A stretch of 64,000 bases of DNA from Branchiostoma floridae (lineage: Eukaryota; Chordata; Leptocardii; Amphioxiformes; Branchiostomatidae). The DNA lies in assembly GCF_000003815.2 (NCBI RefSeq), contig NC_049992.1, forward strand, positions 16,126,019 to 16,190,018, written 5' to 3'. Both the position numbers and the translations under genes were made by a program. Positions 62,401 through 64,000 of this stretch are shown piece by piece. The number at the start of each line of letters is the position of its first letter. Within the stretch, counting starts at the first letter, position 1. The notes under the pieces were generated by a model. That model was not told the origin of the DNA and did no database searches. It saw only the letters and a program-made list of their open reading frames with translations.

Positions 62401-63682
62401 AACAGCGCGGGAATGAGTTGCACAAGGATTCCAGATCAAGTCCTTATTTTGGGGGGGTACAATAATAAGGAATATCCTCATGCAACTTGTCTCTGGGCTG
62501 GTTTTAACCGCTCATAGTATCAAATTATGATGTAAATGTGAGAATACAGTGCAGTAGATGTCAATATCATGCAGATTGCCTTATTCAGAATATTTCCACT
62601 TTGACGCTGTAAAATTGCTTAGGTTGCCTTTAACTTCCGAAATCAAGGGATTTGGTGTGTCAATGCGCCTCGACCGTAGTCTTGTGGATCAATATACTAC
62701 TGCAGTAGTACCGGTCCTAATCACATTGTGAGATGCAGTCATGATTTGCTATTGTTGATCTATACTAATCTTTAAGTTATCATGTCTTGATAACCAAAAA
62801 GGCAAGCTCCCTACCCCAAATGTGTGCTTGCACGGTTTGAATTACATTGTTTCCCTGACTTGCCCAATTTCTCCAAACTTCAGAAATGGAGAACCTTAAA
62901 AAACAGATTGAGGACCTGACTCAGCAGAAGTCCTGTGAGTCAGCGGAGTTGTCCAGACTAACACAGGAGCTGCAGAAGGCACAGGGGGACGTGGGCAGGC
63001 TACAGGAGACTGAACAACTCGGGAAGGACCTCCGGGGGAAGTTCAGTGAACTGCAGAGGGAACATGAAGGTAGGAAGGAACAGAAGCAAGGAGTTGTAAT
63101 GTGTACCTACATTTTTTTTATTATTTAAGGCTGTGTAATTCTTCTAGAAGAAGGGGAGAAAGAATTTTTGAACCCTAACTTGAAAGTTCATCATTCTGTG
63201 TTGGTAGAAGTCACTCTGGATAAAGTTTAACTTGTACTTCTGACACAGAATTTAATCATTCCTTGACACAAAGACTTTGAAAATATTTTTGTTTGAAGTT
63301 GGAGTTTATCTTCATGCAGAATTTCAAAACCCCACCTCCACCATCCTTTGAATGCCATCTCCAATATATTAATCTATAATTTGAAAATATAAATGTCCCA
63401 CCTCTTTAAGCTTAGATTGTAAAATATTCTGTCGACTAGATATAAAAGTAGTTTATTGCATAAATGTGTGTCATCAGCAAAAATGAGAGACTGTTGCATG
63501 ATTGAATATAGTTTGTTCATACTTGAAATGAAATGAAATGAATTGCTTTTAACACTGTGTGTTAAGATATACCATCCTAATCTGCTTCTTCTTCTTCTAG
63601 CCATGAAGAACCAGCAAGACAAAATAGAGCAAAGTTCAAGAACTATCTCAGCCGAGTTGGCTCAGTACAAGGAGTTGGTCAG
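59407..63682 (+). CDS. Coiled-coil protein, LEKR1-like (5' portion)
   Basis: Join(59407..59646, 60295..60428, 61355..61474, 61819..61994, 62884..63069, 63601..63682), continuing past the window with a gtaggg donor. Phases agree at all five junctions. The start ATG 59407 follows a good context (aag before, g after) in an exon that begins at 59362; upstream in-frame codons belong to the leader. The N-terminal ~50 residues are polar, then DDTICKFCGVSYLIHHEIKRLEDQ (about 57-80), a short CxxC segment. After this the protein is heptad-rich, with Leu/Glu/Lys/Gln stretches such as KYLEEELEQ, LQEIAEDMQNRL, ENLKKQIEDLTQQK and ELSRLTQELQKAQGDV, so a long coiled coil. The CKFCGVSYLI block followed by coiled coil is what I recall of LEKR1 (leucine-, glutamate- and lysine-rich protein 1); that identity is tentative and function unknown. 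Confidence 0.75.
60458..60687. mobile_element. hAT-like MITE, copy 2
   Basis: Ends cagggctgtcttcag and ctggagacaggcctg, flanked by ctttataa (60450-60457) and ctttatag (60688-60695), a 7/8 match to an 8-bp target duplication. In the first intron after exon 60295-60428. Confidence 0.7.
60706..60940. mobile_element. MITE with ~60-bp inverted ends
   Basis: Left ggggtaacctatatccattg and aaaacagggt pair with right caccctgttttt and atataggttacccc; pairing extends outward to cgctagttcac/gtaaactagca. It lies directly beside the element at 60458-60687. Confidence 0.65.
62212..62700 (-). mobile_element. 5S-headed SINE, interrupted copy
   Basis: On -, 5S-like head sequence (acaccaaatcccttgatttc, aagttaaagg) is at 62625-62665, and the continuation (agtacttggatttgagacc, gactggatgctgga) is at 62220-62270. 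Between them a palindromic element is inserted. Confidence 0.75.
62273..62629. mobile_element. 357-bp foldback MITE nested in a SINE
   Basis: aggcaacctaagcaat (62273-62288) is matched by its reverse complement at 62614-62629. Pairing continues inward through gtggaaatattctgaata, gacatcta, atttacatca and gttaaaa to near 62450, so almost the whole element folds on itself. A g-run (ggggggg) lies near the centre. Confidence 0.85.
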
Positions 63683-63741
63683 GTAGGGTTGTGCTTTAAC
63701 ACTCCAGTTACAAACTTGCTTCATTTTGCAACTTCTACAGT

Positions 63742-63953
63742 TACTGTAAATGTATTTAAGTTCGCGGGGATTTAATTTCGCGGTAGCGGGAAAAATGACT
63801 TTTTGCGGTGGATTTAAGTTCGCGGTAACACCATAGACTGCAATCTAATATCATAATAGAAAAATGTTCGCGGTGGTTTTAAATTTGCGGCGAAGTGGTC
63901 ACCGCAAAAATCGCGAACATTAATCCACCGCGAACATTTCTGCATTTACAGTA
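63742..63953. mobile_element. 212-bp foldback MITE, copy 3
   Basis: Ends tactgtaaatgtatttaagt and ctgcatttacagta, same family as 22503-22714 and 49928-50129. In the intron after exon 63601-63682. Confidence 0.9.
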
Positions 63954-64000
63954 TACCAGACTACAATGTTTTGACTCAGCATCCATGAAACAAAAAAAAT

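Overview
The window reads as nuclear DNA of an invertebrate chordate, most likely a lancelet (Branchiostoma). Genes are split into many short exons with GT/AG introns. The proteins are close to vertebrate orthologues, and introns and intergenic DNA are full of short foldback elements, SINEs and LINE pieces. Species is inferred from gene content and repeat style, not from a search. Four runs of N are assembly gaps (7175-7826, 9504-9603, 22882-23140, 46885-46984).

Layout, left to right. (1) The last two coding exons of an aldo-keto reductase, + strand (353-1376). (2) B3GALT6, the glycosaminoglycan-linker galactosyltransferase, - strand, two coding exons (3095-4636). (3) A repeat-rich stretch (4.7-9.2 kb) with a 5S-rRNA-headed SINE, an element bounded by 18-bp inverted repeats, and a LINE reverse-transcriptase scrap beside a gap. 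(4) UBE2J2, an ER-anchored ubiquitin-conjugating enzyme, + strand, six exons seen and the 5' exon(s) missing (10163-12228). (5) A Cys-type glutathione peroxidase, - strand, four exons (15624-18236). (6) USP48, a deubiquitinase, - strand. All 31 coding exons (21673-57068) splice in phase into 1101 codons. (7) A coiled-coil gene resembling LEKR1, + strand, divergent from USP48 and running off the right edge (59407-63682 and beyond).

The most striking structure lies inside one 13.4-kb USP48 intron. About 13.0 kb of it (34582-47615) is bounded by roughly 65-bp inverted repeats that start CACTG and are flanked by a TGA direct repeat, as expected of a CACTA/EnSpm-type element. Inside it sits a nearly intact CR1-like LINE (about 38.7-45.46 kb). 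Its ORF1 carries a J-domain-like fold lacking HPD, a CxxC pair, a coiled coil and an SGNH esterase domain. ORF2 has endonuclease, reverse transcriptase and a C-terminal CxxC/H/C motif, interrupted by one frame shift at an A7 run.

UBE2J2 and USP48 both act in ubiquitin metabolism, but nothing here suggests co-regulation. Other notable points: SINEs with 5S or tRNA heads share one body; several foldback MITEs are nested or have clear target duplications; a ~76-bp tandem array duplicates a USP48 splice acceptor; and the GPx has Cys for Sec and Tyr for the usual catalytic Trp.
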